A DNA stretch of 64,000 bases, from contig CM053246.1 of NCBI GenBank assembly GCA_028583405.1, forward strand, positions 1,980,570-2,044,569, written 5' to 3'. This stretch comes from Pogonophryne albipinna (Eukaryota; Chordata; Actinopteri; Perciformes; Artedidraconidae). Positions 34,453 through 45,377 of this stretch are shown piece by piece. The translations under genes and the position numbers were made by a program. The notes below the pieces were generated by a model. It worked only from the letters and a program-made list of their open reading frames with translations. It did not search any database and had not been told where the DNA came from. The number at the start of each line of letters is the position of its first letter. The stretch's first letter is position 1.

Positions 34453-34577
34453 GTTATGACTTGGTCTGCAGTGAGTGTTCTGTTCTGTCTTTGTGATTAG
34501 TTTAGCCTTGAAATAAAGGAGTTATTTTTGACACTTTAATCTGCATTTGGGTCCTGCTTCCTGCACACACCGTAACA
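34453..34577 (+). repeat. 5' LTR, second part
   Basis: It starts GTTATGACTTGGTCTGCAGT and ends CACACACCGTAACA, matching 37603-37727 over 125 bp with about two differences. It contains the AATAAA-like CTTGAAATAAAGG. TTATGAACCGACCTGAGAT follows as the leader before the start codon at 34597; no standard primer-binding site was recognised. Confidence 0.88.
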
Positions 34578-34596
34578 TTATGAACCGACCTGAGAT

Positions 34597-36015
34597 ATGG
34601 ACCCAGCAGATCCGTTTGAGCAGGAACTATTGGATTATACCTTTTCTTTGTCTGAATGCGCTCATCAATGGATAGGAGCGGTCAGGGTTCAACAGCGAGA
34701 TGCTGCTCTGGCAGATGCATTCAACCTTACAATGAAGAATCAAGATTTGGTTAAATTCTTACCTGCCTGGCTTTTGGATTACCTCACGGTTTGTTTTCGC
34801 GATCCTGATAGACCCAGGTCTCCCAATTCCCTTTTTGATACCACACGCATCGGTGTGGTCCGTCTGGCGTTAGCCCCTGCTTCTCACCCAGTGTTTGCTA
34901 CAGTCCAGGAGCCATTCGCTGGTACTCGTTTGGCTTTTGGAGGTCCACGGAGCCTCCAAACGGCTCCTAAAAGAAGGAGTCGCAAGGCCAGGTTAGCAGC
35001 ACGAGCCCAAAGTGCCATGGTTCCAGCCCCAGTTCTGGCTCCAGCAGCCATGGTTCCGGCCCCAGTAGCTATGGTTCCGGTCCCAGTTCCGGCTCCAGCA
35101 GCCATGGTTCCGGCCCCAGCAGCCATGGTTCCAGCCCCAGTTCTGGCCCCAGCAGCCATGGTTCCGGCCCCAGTTCTGGCCCCAGCAGCTATTGTTCCGG
35201 CCCCAGTTCTGGCCCCAGCAGCAATGGTTCCGGCCCCAGTTCCGGCTCCAGCAACCATGGTTCCGGCCCCAGCAGCCATGGTTCCAGCCCCAGTTCTGGC
35301 CCCAGCAGCCATGGTTCCAGCCCCAGTTCTGGCCCCAGCAGCTATGGTTCCGGCCCCTGTTCCGGCCTCAGCAGCCATGGTTCCGGCTTCAATTCCGGCT
35401 CCAAAACCGGCCCACACAGCCATGATCCAGGCTTCAGCTCCAGACCTTACAGCCATGTTTCCGGCTCCAGAACTGGATCTTACAGCCATGTTTCCGGCTC
35501 CAGAATCAAGTTCCTACCCGAGTCCCCTCTCAAGTTCCTACCCGAGTCCCCTCTCTGGTCCCCTCTCGAGTTCCCTCTCAAGTCTCCTCTCCAGTTCCTT
35601 CTCAAGTCCCCTCTCGAGTCTCCTCTCGAGTCTCCTCTCCAGTCCCCTCTCCAGTCCCCTCTCGAGTCTCCTCTCGAGTTCACTCTCGAAATTCCTCTCA
35701 AGTCAACTCTCAAGTCTCCTCTCGAGTCCTCTCTCAAGTCACCTCTCGAGTCTCCTCTCGAGTTCCCTCTTGAGTCACCTCTCGAGTTCCCTCTCAAGCC
35801 CTCTCTCGAGTTCCCTATCGGGTCCCCTCTCAAGTCACCTCTCCAGTCTCCGTTCAAGTTCCCTCTCGAGATCCCTTTCAAGTCACCTCTCAAGTTTCCT
35901 CTCAAGTTCCCTCTCAAGCCCTCTCTCGAGTTCCCACTCAAGTCCCTACTCATGTGCCGTTGGAGGTCCCGCAGACTACTCTTCTGCCGGGGGTCCTGCC
36001 AACCCCATGTCCTGA
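34597..36015 (+). CDS. Low-complexity protein frame of the minisatellite LTR element
   Basis: The start MDPADPFEQELLDYTFSL resembles the gag start of the gypsy element nearby (MDPADTGYQAKTTDELCQ), including the nucleotide word ATGGACCCAGC(A/G)GA. About 130 residues of ordinary composition follow (SECAHQWIGAVRVQQRDAAL, FLPAWLLDYLTVCFRDPDRP). Then come 11-residue repeats (AMVPAPVLAPA, 33 bp per unit, about 35015-35420) and serine/leucine repeats from a 12-bp unit. The frame leaves the 60-bp repeat after one unit; the -1 frame (35954 onward) stays open through it. It has no protease, reverse transcriptase or integrase. Whether it is translated is unknown; it may be a gag remnant whose rest was replaced by expanding repeats. 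Confidence 0.45.
   Translation: MDPADPFEQELLDYTFSLSECAHQWIGAVRVQQRDAALADAFNLTMKNQDLVKFLPAWLLDYLTVCFRDPDRPRSPNSLFDTTRIGVVRLALAPASHPVFATVQEPFAGTRLAFGGPRSLQTAPKRRSRKARLAARAQSAMVPAPVLAPAAMVPAPVAMVPVPVPAPAAMVPAPAAMVPAPVLAPAAMVPAPVLAPAAIVPAPVLAPAAMVPAPVPAPATMVPAPAAMVPAPVLAPAAMVPAPVLAPAAMVPAPVPASAAMVPASIPAPKPAHTAMIQASAPDLTAMFPAPELDLTAMFPAPESSSYPSPLSSSYPSPLSGPLSSSLSSLLSSSFSSPLSSLLSSLLSSPLSSPLSSLLSSSLSKFLSSQLSSLLSSPLSSHLSSLLSSSLLSHLSSSLSSPLSSSLSGPLSSHLSSLRSSSLSRSLSSHLSSFLSSSLSSPLSSSHSSPYSCAVGGPADYSSAGGPANPMS
35015..35420 (+). repeat. 33-bp minisatellite
   Basis: Units of the type CCAGCAGCCATGGTTCCGGC followed by CCCAGTTCTGGCC repeat with 33-bp spacing and some 15- to 18-bp partial units, encoding AMVPAPVLAPA. 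This class is absent from the truncated copy at 917-2868. Confidence 0.88.
35510..35945 (+). repeat. 12-bp minisatellite
   Basis: Same unit class as at 1070-1860 (CCTCTCGAGTTC and variants). Confidence 0.88.
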
Positions 36016-36700
36016 GCCGTTGGAGGTTCCGCAGACTGCTCTTCTGCCGGGGGTCCTGCCAACCCCATGTCCTGTGCCGTTGGAGGTCCCGCAGACTGCT
36101 CTTCTGCCGGGGGCCCTGCCAACCCTTTGTCCTGTCCCGTTGGGGGCCCCGCCGACTACTCTTCTGCCGGGGGTCCTGCCAGCCCTAAGTCCTGTGCCGT
36201 TGGAGGTCCCGCAGACTGCTCTTCTGCCGGGGGTCCTGCCAACCCTATGTCCTGTACCGTTGGAGGTTCCGCTGGGGGTCCTCCCAACCCTTTGTCCTGT
36301 CCCGTTGGGGGTCCCGCCGACTACTCACCTGCCGGGGGTCCTGCCAACCCTATGTCCTGTCCCGTTGGGGGTCCCGCCGACTACTATCCTGCCGGGGGTC
36401 CTGCCAACCCTATGTCCTGTCCCGTTGGGGGTCCCGCCGACTACTCTTCTGCCGGGGGTCCTGCCAACCCTATGTCCTGTGCCGTTGGAGGCCCCGCCGA
36501 CTACTCTCCTGCCGGGGGTCCTGCCAACCATGTGTCCTGTCCCGTTGGAGGCCCCGCCGACTACTCTTCTGCCGGGGGTCCTGCCAATCCCTTGTCCTGT
36601 TCCGTTGGAGGTCCCGCCGACTACTCTTCTACCGGGGGTCCTGCCAACTCTATGTCCCGTGCCTTTGGAGGTTCCGCTGGGGATCCTGCCAGCTCTATGT
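35955..36700 (+). repeat. 60-bp minisatellite, about 12 units
   Basis: Units with GTCCTGCCAACCC at 60-bp spacing, same class as at 1865-2520, with two shortened units near 36265-36285 and 36665-36690. Confidence 0.9.
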
Positions 36701-36930
36701 CCAGTCCAGTTGGAGGCCCCGCCATCACCTGTCCTGCCGGGGGTACTGCCAACCCCTTGTCCAGTTCCGTTGGAGGCCCCGCCATCATCTGTCTCGCCGG
36801 GGGTGCTGCCAACACCTGGTCCTCTTCCGTGGGGGATCCTGCCGAAGCCTGTCCCACCGGCTCCGGTTCCTGTTCGGCCGACACCGGGTCCTGCCCGGCC
36901 TCCGGAGCTGTTTGGCCTTCGCCCCACCCT

Positions 36931-37200
36931 GAACTCTGCCTTGCCCCCGGGCCGTCCGCCCGAGTCCCCCTTTTTGAACTTTGCCTTGCCCCAGGGCCGT
37001 CCGCCCGAGTCCCCCTTTTTGAACTCTGCCTTGCCCCCGGGCCGTCCGCCCGAGACCCCTTCCTTGAACTCTGCCTTGCCCCCGGGCCGTCCGCCCGAGT
37101 CGCCCTTTTTGAACTCTGCCTTGCCCCCGGGCCGTCCGCCCGAGACCCCGTCCTTGATCTCTGCCTTGCCCCCGGGCCGTCCGCCCGAGACCCCTTCCGG
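36931..37200 (+). repeat. 45-bp minisatellite, 6 units
   Basis: GAACTCTGCCTTGCCCCCGG recurs at 36931, 36976, 37021, 37066 and 37111, with a variant at 37156, an exact 45-bp period encoding 15 residues per unit. Confidence 0.92.
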
Positions 37201-37336
37201 GTCCTACGCTGTCAGCCCAAGCCCGTCCTCCAGACCCCCTCCACCCACCCTATTGGCCTTAGTTTTGTGTCCCTCCTCCGGTCCCCCTCCACCCACACTG
37301 CTGGACTTTTTTTGGGACGTCTGGGATCCGTCCCTT

Positions 37337-37351
37337 GAGGGGGGGGGGTAC
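37337..37351 (+). other. Polypurine tract
   Basis: GAGGGGGGGGGGTAC directly precedes the TG of the 3' LTR, the position from which plus-strand DNA synthesis is primed in LTR elements. Confidence 0.8.
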
Positions 37352-37727
37352 TGTCAAAATCTGTCTGTGTTGGGTTTTGTCTTGTCTTTTTCTGTCTTTG
37401 GTTTCCTGTTTTGTTTTGAAAAGTGTTCACCTCCTGTTTTGCCTGTTGCCTTCTGTCTGTTTTCCCTCCCTGATTACCCGATTGTGTTCACCTGGTGTCC
37501 CTGTGTTTTCTCCTCCCTCCTCACCTGTGTCTTGTTTGTATGATTAGTCTGGTGTGTATTTAAGTTCTGGTTTTTCTGTCTGTCTTTGTCGGTTCGTCTT
37601 GTGTTATGACTTGGTCTTCGGTGAGTGTTCTGTTCTGTCTTTGTGATTAGTTTAGCCTTGAAATAAAGGAGTTATTTTTGACACTTTAATCTGCATTTGG
37701 GTCCTGCTTCCTGCACACACCGTAACA
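37352..37727 (+). repeat. 3' LTR of the minisatellite element (376 bp)
   Basis: It starts TGTCAAAATCTGTC and ends CACCGTAACA. It is uninterrupted and so shows the empty target of the LINE insertions: CTTGTGTTATGACTTGGTCT at 37599-37618. Confidence 0.92.
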
Positions 37728-40032
37728 ATCTCACTATTAGCCTCAACTGATCCATCAAGCTTTGGCTGACAACAGGAAACGTGCTTCAAGACTTTGAAAG
37801 ATTTCCTGAAGAAGTTGAAGACAACAGTGCAACCGCAGCACCAGTTTCCGGGCTACGATGAGCGGTTGAGGAACTGCTGGACTGTGGGCCCGAGACGCAA
37901 GCTCCAACGCCAGAACCGGGCCCAGACTGTGCCGCTGCGAGGGAGGAAGTCTCAGTCCAGACCGGACTGCCTCTGACCCCAGGCCGCTCCGCCAGGTCAA
38001 CACTTCCGCCCGCTGCCTGCCTCTTTCTTCAGAACCGCCACCACCCGCTCATCGATCAGTAAGGCAAAATGTGATTCATACTTGGGGTAAGGCTCATTTT
38101 TAGTTATGACTTCAGGTTAGATTAGGGTTTAATACTCCCAAAAGAGTTTCCTGCATCTTTTAGCTGAGTGTTTCAACTATACTTTTCAGTATTTGCCAAT
38201 CACGTGATTACTGTCAATATATAGTTTGAACATATTATTTGTGTGATACTTATGTTATTCTTTAGTGTCATATATTCACAGTAGTTAATAAATGTTTCAT
38301 TTATAAAGAACCAGTTTATGTGTTTAGTAAATCAGCCTCTGTTCACCGAGTTAGCTCCGATTTTCAGATCATGAGACTACAATAATTGATTATGCTATCA
38401 TATTTTCTCACTTATTAGAGAGTGGGGCCCCAACCTTATTAAACGTTATATTAATGTTTTTTATGAAAGGTAAACTTCGATTTGATAACTAAAGTAGTGT
38501 GCTGGCACTTAAATAATTTATTATTAAATCTGAACGAGCAATATATACTACATATGTTGCCCACGTGTGAGGCTCATCCATGTAACAAGAGTCTATATAT
38601 GTTTGTACTGTATTGTATAGTTGCTAGAGTTAGTGGATTTTATGTTTCTCCAAGTGTCTCATAGCACTTATCATGCTACATACAACAGTGACAGTCGGGG
38701 GAGGGAAACATAAAAACAGTGTCTCGATCGCAATGCAAACAACAAGCCTCTGTGCCAGCGACACTTCCACATTCACTCGTTCACACTGTCTGTGTTCACA
38801 GCTGCCAGGGCAACAGATGGAAACATGAGGGAGGTGAGAAGAAGGGAAAAGTGCTACAGAATACAATTAATTGAGTTGGACTGGGGCCTTTAGCAACCAG
38901 CATTTCTCTGACAGGGTGACATGTTTAAGGGACAATAAGCCACACAGATGACAGAAAAATGAAAACGGTGACTTTAGGCTGCAAGACCTGTGAAGAGAAG
39001 CCTGATATCGAAGATAGCATACCAATGAGGTTTGCAGGTATTTCAGAGGGATGAGAAAGCTGCGTGCCACACCAGGACTGTAAGAGTGTCTAGCCGAATT
39101 TGTCTTGTGTTCCTCGCCCCCCAGCAGCACTTGTTGTTAGCTGGGGTCATCTCACATCACATCAAGCAACACAACCACTCTGACCCATGAGGTTTACTAG
39201 TCCCCTTTTCCACCAAACCAGTTCCAGTTCTAGCTCCATGCTCTTCTGGTTCAGAACCGGTTCTTCTTTTTGGCCCCAGTTGTGTTTCCATCGCCCAGAG
39301 CCTTTTCTCCCCAACGCTGCTCACAACAACAATGGGGGACTGCGTTGGGTCAATGATCGTGTTGATTTTAATCATAAGAAGCCAGATTAAATTCAAAGAA
39401 CGACTTCTCAAACCTTATACTTTTCTCCAGAGTGCCGTGGTTCATTGTTTATTAATGCGGTTCAGCGACATGTACCGACCGCTGCAGTGCTGCTCGTCCA
39501 CCGGAGTTTATTCTACTGTGAACTCACGGCAGAGTTTAGTCTACCGTTAACTCACGGCAGCGTCCGCTGTAAAGTTTTCACGGTTTGACTGTCACACAAG
39601 CAGCTGATAAATATACCCCACCCCCATAAGTCAATGTGTTTCAGTATGAATTGACACTGTTTGGCACCATAACGCTGTTATGAAAGTTTCTCTGGTATAA
39701 AATGGGTGATGTTAGCATAGCAACCGAAGCTAATCTGACTATCTTGACTACTTGTTGTTGCTATCCTATTGTGGCATAAGCCGTTTTCTACAGGCATATT
39801 TTACCGGTGTCTTTTTCATTATGATTCTACTTGTGATAGTAGGTGTAGATCTGTTCGTTGTTCTCGAGTCCAGGAGGAAGTTAAAAAGAGACAATGTAGA
39901 ATGTCGGAGAAGGGTGAAGAAAATAGAGATGGGCGAGTCCTGATTCATCCGGATCCTATAAATGAGCTGGTCGTGACGAGTCTCCCCTCTCCATTAACCC
40001 GAGTCCTTTGAGTCCTACACCTGGTGTGACGT
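37728..40032. other. Unidentified flanking DNA
   Basis: I see no assignable gene. A possible hAT-like end (CCCCTTTTCCACCAAACCAG) lies near 39203. A 63-residue frame at 39752-39943 has a hydrophobic stretch (VFFIMILLVIVGVDLFVVLE) and a charged tail but no other support. Confidence 0.4.
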
Positions 40033-40652
40033 TGTTACGACCCTGGGTCGTTAGGTCCTTTGTGTGTACATTTTTCCCTCCTCCTGTGTCTGTGAGTGTG
40101 TGTGTATGTGAGCAAGCAGGTGGTGCCCGTTAGCTGATTAGTTACCTCCTGCATGCTCCCGGAGACGGGAGCATATTAAGCTACAGCCGTGCAATTCCTC
40201 GCCCGCTCTCACTGACTCAACTTCTCCTACTCCCAACGCGGCGCTTACTTTGAGATTTTGTTCTGTGGTGCTGTGTACCGCACCTTGATAACGTTGTCCT
40301 CTCCTCTGGCTGCGGGCCAGTTTCACCTTACCTGTCTTTGCAAGACAGATTTATGTTGTCAGGAGTGCAAACCCTTTTGTTTTCTTTTCCCTTTTGGATT
40401 GATCGTTTTCTCCTGTTTAAGTTAGTGTAGGTAAGAAGCCTGTATATTTATTTTCTCGGTTAGGTAAGATTTTGAGTTTTAAGGTTTGTTTCTTTTTTGT
40501 TGGTTTTGCTACTCCCATTTGTGTATCATTTTTGGTAAATACATTTACCAAACGTTTTCTCTGACTCGGTGTCCGTGTTCTTGGGAGTGGGAAGAGTGGG
40601 GAGAGTGCACATTTTGTGCTGCGCCTAGGTTCCCCTAGACCTGGGCGTAACA
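40033..40652 (+). repeat. 5' LTR of a SCAN-gag gypsy-like retroelement (620 bp)
   Basis: It starts TGTTACGACCCTGGGTCG and ends CTGGGCGTAACA, with short inverted ends TGTTACG/CGTAACA. The following TTGGGGGCTCGTCCGTCC has the form of a primer-binding site complementary to tRNA-Pro. No 3' LTR is present, so the element is cut near 41975. Confidence 0.75.
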
Positions 40653-40654
40653 TA

Positions 40655-40673
40655 AATTGGGGGCTCGTCCGTC
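40655..40673 (+). other. Primer-binding site, tRNA-Pro-like
   Basis: TTGGGGGCTCGTCCGTCC lies 3 bp after the LTR. TGGGGGCTCGTCCG is the well-known tRNA-Pro primer site of many vertebrate retroelements. Confidence 0.7.
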
Positions 40674-40772
40674 CGGTCCTTCCGTTCTTTTCATCGTGTC
40701 GGGTAAGCATGGCTATTTCCTCTTCTCGTACATTCTAGGTCTCTGGTTGACAGTTTTCTGTTTGGAATTCAC

Positions 40773-41975
40773 AATGGAGAGTCAATTGGAATTGTTTATT
40801 ACGGACCCTTCCATTGAGAGATGACTGCACAGTAGCAGATTTAGTATTAATTGCACAGTTTTATGATGTGTTTGTGCCTACAAAAACAAAAAACAAGAGT
40901 TAAAAGACCTCTTGTGTGCAGAACTAGTCGAGAAGGGTGTATTTGAGGAAAAACATGAAGTGGTTGATCTGGCAGGTTTGTCCTCCCCACTCCAAGGACT
41001 ACCTTCTCAAGCTGGGATGTCTGTAGAGGAGCTACAGCTGACTCTGCGCATCAGGGAGGTAGAGCTGAGACACAAGGAGTTGGAGGTGGAAGCCATGCAC
41101 CTAAGGGTAAAAGTTCTGGAGATAGAGCGGGGAGTCGCTCTACCATCCAGTCCAACACCTACCCATAGATCACACACAAATCCCCATGACAGTTTTGATC
41201 TGAGTAGGCAGATAACATTAGTCCCACCTTTCAGGGAGTCAGAGGTGGATACGTACTTTAATGCTTTTGAACGCATCGCTATTATGCTGCAGTGGCCAAA
41301 GAGAGTGTGGCCTCTGTTGTTGCATTGCAAATTGGTGGGTAAAGCTCAAGAAGTCTGTAATGCCCTGACTATTGAGGAGAGCCTCGATTATGATGTTGTG
41401 AAAGCCACGGTCCTTCGAGCGTATGAATTGGTACCAGAGGCATACAGACAAAAATGTAGGAATGGTAATAAAAATGTCAACCAGACCTATGTAGAGTTTG
41501 CGAGAGGAAAAACTGGCCTTTTTGATAGGTGGTGTCAAGCCAGCAAAATCACATCCATAGAGGACATGCGTGAGCTCATTCTTTTGGAAGAATTTAAAAA
41601 TCAGCTGTCAGATCAAATTGTCACCTATCTGAATGAGCAGAAAGTTGCGTCGCTTGCTGCTGCCGCGGTTCTGGCAGATGAATTTGTAATAACTCATAGA
41701 AATGTTTGTTATCTTCCAGTTCACCGTGATCCTGGGGCAGGTGACTGAAGGGTAAAATCTCCTCCCCGTGGTAACGCCAAAACAGCTGAGAACAGGGAGT
41801 GCTATTACTGCCGTGAGCAAGGACACCTCATCGTCACCTGTCCTAGTCTAAAAAGGAAGGAGCAAAAGACGGGTAGAGAAACAGCGTCCCCTATGGGTTG
41901 TATCCAAACCAAGCCGCGCTCCTTAAGAAACGTTACAACGAACGTGGAGGATAGTGCAATTGATGAGATATGATT
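40773..41975 (+). pseudogene. SCAN-like gag, broken and truncated
   Basis: The start at 40773 (MESQLELFITDPSIER) is followed at once by a stop. A long open stretch 40912-41748 then has a coiled-coil-like part (ELQLTLRIREVELRHKELEV) and a SCAN-like module (EAYRQKCRNGNKNVNQTYVE, MRELILLEEFKNQLSDQIVT, LAAAAVLADEFVITHR). After another stop comes the knuckle CYYCREQGHLIVTC (CX2CX4HX4C) near 41800. SCAN domains are dimerisation modules that entered vertebrate genes from such gag proteins. Pol is absent. Confidence 0.72.
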
Positions 41976-42290
41976 AGATCTACATACACACAGTTTTCAT
42001 GACCCAAATATGTATCTGTGTTCATTTTAATTCATTTCTTATTTTTCATAGTTATTTTATCATGGGTGGAGAAGATACTGGATGAAGTTGTTGCAGTGGT
42101 GATTTGTTGACCAGCCCCCTTGACCCAATAACATACCTTTCTGATTGGAAGGTTAGGGGGTAGTCCCCCTCCCCCTACTTGTCACCATCCCCCACGATCA
42201 AGATTCTCCTGTGAAACACCTCAGACAGAAGTGACAAGAGAAGAGAGAGTGACAGTGACAGAGGATTATTTGCTAAAGATAAGAGGATTT
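41976..42290. other. Spacer, probably 5' flank of the hAT gene
   Basis: No gene or repeat was recognised. The last 100 bp may be the untranslated leader of the BED-finger gene that follows. Confidence 0.35.
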
Positions 42291-42300
42291 TTTGTTGAAG

Positions 42301-42998
42301 ATGAGTGTTCGGAAAATAAGTGATATATGGATGCATTTTGTTGGAGTAAATCAGGCACAAGCAAGATGTCAGTATTGCAAAAACCTGGTATCTGTTAATG
42401 CAGGGAGCACATCCAATATGAGGAGGCACTTAAAAACTAAGCACCCCTCTGCACTTTTAGTAGACACTCAACAGACAAGAAAACAGGGACAGCAGAAGCA
42501 GCAGCGACAAGATCTTCAACAGCATCTGCTGCATCAACCAGCACAGATTCAGGTGTGTCAAGTACAGCAACTCAACTTGCAACAGCCATCACCACAGCAC
42601 CACAAGCAGCCAGAAAAAGGCCAAGACAAACCACTATGGGAGGGTTTATAAAAAGGCCCATTCAACCACTGCAACAGAGTAAAGTGGACCAGGCTTTGGT
42701 TAAAATGATAGCCACTGATTTTCAACCACTCTCAATTGTTGAAGACAGGGGGTTCAGAGCATACACAGAGGCACTGGACCCATCGTATGTGCTGCCAAGC
42801 AGAGGCACTATATCAAAGCGGATGCTGCCCAACCTTTTTGAAAAGGTCAGAGCTGAGATTGAAGAGCAGATTAAGACTGCTCCTGCTGTATGTTTAACAA
42901 CAGACTGCTGGACCTCCAATACAACAACAACAACCTGTCAGTGACATGCCACTATATCACTGACTTTAAACTTAACATTTACTGGACTGTTTTGGCCG
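42301..42998 (+). pseudogene. hAT transposase with BED finger, frameshifted and truncated
   Basis: From the ATG at 42301 the frame encodes a BED finger (WMHFVGVNQAQARCQYCKN, then SNMRRHLKTKHPS: C-x2-C and H-x4-H). A 1-nt shift in an A run near 42477 leads to a second frame with a Ser/Thr/Ala linker and the start of the hAT catalytic region (SKVDQALVKMIATDFQPLSI, VEDRGFRAYTEALDPSYVLP, VCLTTDCWTS, which carries a catalytic Asp). A second shift at an (ACA)n run near 42920 gives LSVTCHYITDFKLN. Sequence ends near 42998, so most of the RNase H fold and the C-terminal domain are gone. It resembles the ZBED/Charlie-type branch, but this copy is dead and not a domesticated gene. Confidence 0.82.
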
Positions 42999-43133
42999 TA
43001 AGCAAGCTTTGGCTTGGGGGCCCCCCTCACGCGTTCTCACTACACACGCGTTCTCACTACACACAACACGGAACCAACTTTTGTCTTATGATGTTAGCAT
43101 AAGCACACATATTGTATAAATAAGCATGTAAAC

Positions 43134-45377
43134 CAGGGGTCGGCAACCCCTGGCACGCGTGCCAGCATTGGCACGCGGCACCGTAACAGTGGCACACTAG
43201 GAATAAGTGGAATAAGTGTGCAACATATTTAAATTGTATTTTCGGATCCTGAACGAGACCGGCGCCAGAGCGCGTCTCCCCGTTACCTGCAGAAGGAAGC
43301 CATGCAACGCAGCCCCGCTCTCTTTAACTCCAGGCGACTTTCTGCCGCTTTCCTCCGTGGTGCAGTGCTGATCGTTTCACCACGGAGGAAAGCATTTCAC
43401 TAATTGCAGTACCCATAAGGAGCTGTACACATGCCACAGTTTTTGCGTGGCTGTGTATTTAGTTGAAAACCCAGTGGCGATCTGCTCATCTCTCATCGAA
43501 ATAATATGCGGATTATTAATAATAATAAGGGGCGGACTGGCCATCTGTGTGTTGAACTTTCCTGTCGGCTCCCAGACCGTAGTAGAGGAAAGAGGGGGGG
43601 ATGACTCTGTCGTCTCCCAGGGCAGAAGCAACAAGCTTCAGGTTCAATAACCCACTTTAGCTTAAATCACTGGAGAGAGGCGAGCTCTTCTTGGGAGGCC
43701 GTTGCATTTATTTAGCTGTTCTTCTGTTTCACAAAATACATCACAGACCTCTGTTTTTCTGCTTCCTCGTTTCGCTTACAGAAACATAAATCAAATCAAA
43801 TCAAATTTTATTTGTAGAGCACATTTAAAACGATTTTGGTCGAGCCAAAGTGCTGTACATGTAATTTAAACGCATAAAAAGTTAAAAACACATTACATCA
43901 CAATAAATCACAACAGATAAAAACAACACAGGGAACAGTCAGGAGTCATGACCCCACTCTAACTAGAAGGCCAGAGAGAAGTAGTGTGTCTTCAGTGTGG
44001 ATTTAAAAGCCCCTAGGGTCTGGTCCGACCTCACATGGAGGGGAAGAGTGTTCCAGAGCCTGGGGCCAGCTGCTGCGAAGGCTCGGTGCCCTCGGGTTTT
44101 GAGCCTTGTCTTAGGCACTACCAGCAGCAGCTGGTCAGCAGACCTTAAGGCTCTGCCTGGGGTGTAGCGCTGGAGGAGTTCAGCTATATAGGCCGGAGCC
44201 AACCCATTTAGTGCTTTAAAAACAAATAAAAGGATTTTAAAATCAATTCTGAACCGGACTGGAAGCCAGTATGAGGCCAGAATTGGGGTGATGTGGTCAC
44301 GCTTTTTGTGGCTAGTCAGGAGACGTGCAGCTGCATTCTGCACTAGCTGAAGGCGTTTAATTGATGCCTGGTCCATACCCACATACAGAGCGTTACAATA
44401 GTCCAGTCTTGAGGTCACAAAGGCGTTAATAACCCTTTCCAGGTCTTTAAAAGATAAATACGACTTGGTTTTGGCCAATAGTCTTATTTTAAAAAAGCAG
44501 GATTTTACTACGGTGCTGACCTGCTTGTCGAATTTAAAAGTGCTATTGAAGGTCACTCCAAGGTTCAGGACAGAGGGGAGGATGTTTTTACTTAGGGAGC
44601 CCAGAATATCAACCGGAGAGGCTGGAGGTTGGGTTCCAAAAAAGATTACCTCGGTCTTGCTCTCATTGAGGTTGAGGAAGTTTTTGCTCAGCCAGGATTT
44701 TATCTCTGTTAAGCAGTCCATCAACTGCTGTAGTGAGTTGACATTTGCTTTGAGAGGCAGATAGATCTGTACATCGTCCGCGTAGCAGTGGAAGGGAATA
44801 TTGTGTTTCGTTAGAATTGAACCTAGGGGCAGTATGTACAGTAAAAAGAGGATGGGGCCCAGAATCGAGCCTTGGGGGACCCCACAGGTAAGAGGGGCTT
44901 TGGCAGAGGAGAAGGCACCTAGCTGCGGTCTGTCAGGTAAGACCTGAACCATGCAAGGGCAGAGCCTGTGATGCCTGCGGACTGTTCAACTACATACACA
45001 CGTTCTCTCCATAGGTTCTCTCACTGTCGCTCTACCATCCACAAACACACATGCACAAGCCACACCCCTCTCTCTCTCTCTTAAAGGGACAGCGATCTCA
45101 TCTCACTCTGCATGACCCTAATATCATAACATGTGTGCTCCGGAGAATATCACAGAACGGACGATCGTATTATGCCGTTTAAACCAATTATTTAAATGTG
45201 TTTGTTAAATTCGGCATCATGTAAGTTGCGCTGACAGGTCCACACACTGCACACGAGGCTCCCCCGCCCTCCAAGCTCCTCAACCCCCCCCTCGTTGATA
45301 ATTCTCGATCGTTGGCACGCTGATAACAATTTTTTTTTTTAAATGGCACTTCATATCAAAAAGGTTGCCGACCCCTG
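43134..45377. mobile_element. hAT element with LINE inside, 2244 bp
   Basis: The ends CAGGGGTCGGCAACC and GGTTGCCGACCCCTG are exact 15-bp inverted repeats. Flanking octamers ATGTAAAC (43126-43133) and ATATAAAC (45378-45385) match at 7 of 8. Short subterminal repeats of GGCACGCG-type words are present. It carries no transposase; a minus-strand LINE occupies 43795-44990. Confidence 0.88.
43795..44990 (-). mobile_element. 5'-truncated L2/Rex-like LINE
   Basis: On the minus strand 44952-43963 is an uninterrupted frame with [35 protein letters not shown] carrying the YADD box, [40 protein letters not shown] and [18 protein letters not shown], and the closing [18 protein letters not shown]. It is the C-terminal two thirds of a LINE reverse transcriptase protein, with no visible lesion other than truncation. 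The 3' tail ends in TTTGATTTGATTTGA repeats at 43795-43815 (plus strand AAATCAAATC). Confidence 0.85.

Noticed and set aside
36067..37338. 423-residue frame in the second minisatellite copy as a separate protein
   Set aside because: It is the +1 shadow of the repeat region; three overlapping frames are equally open there.
39752..39943. 63-residue frame with a hydrophobic stretch, possible membrane protein
   Set aside because: Short, with no homology that I recognise, and next to a degraded repeat; an acceptor-like site inside it argues against it being one exon.
42301..42998. Possible domesticated ZBED-type host gene
   Set aside because: Two frameshifts and truncation before the C-terminal domain show a dead transposon copy.
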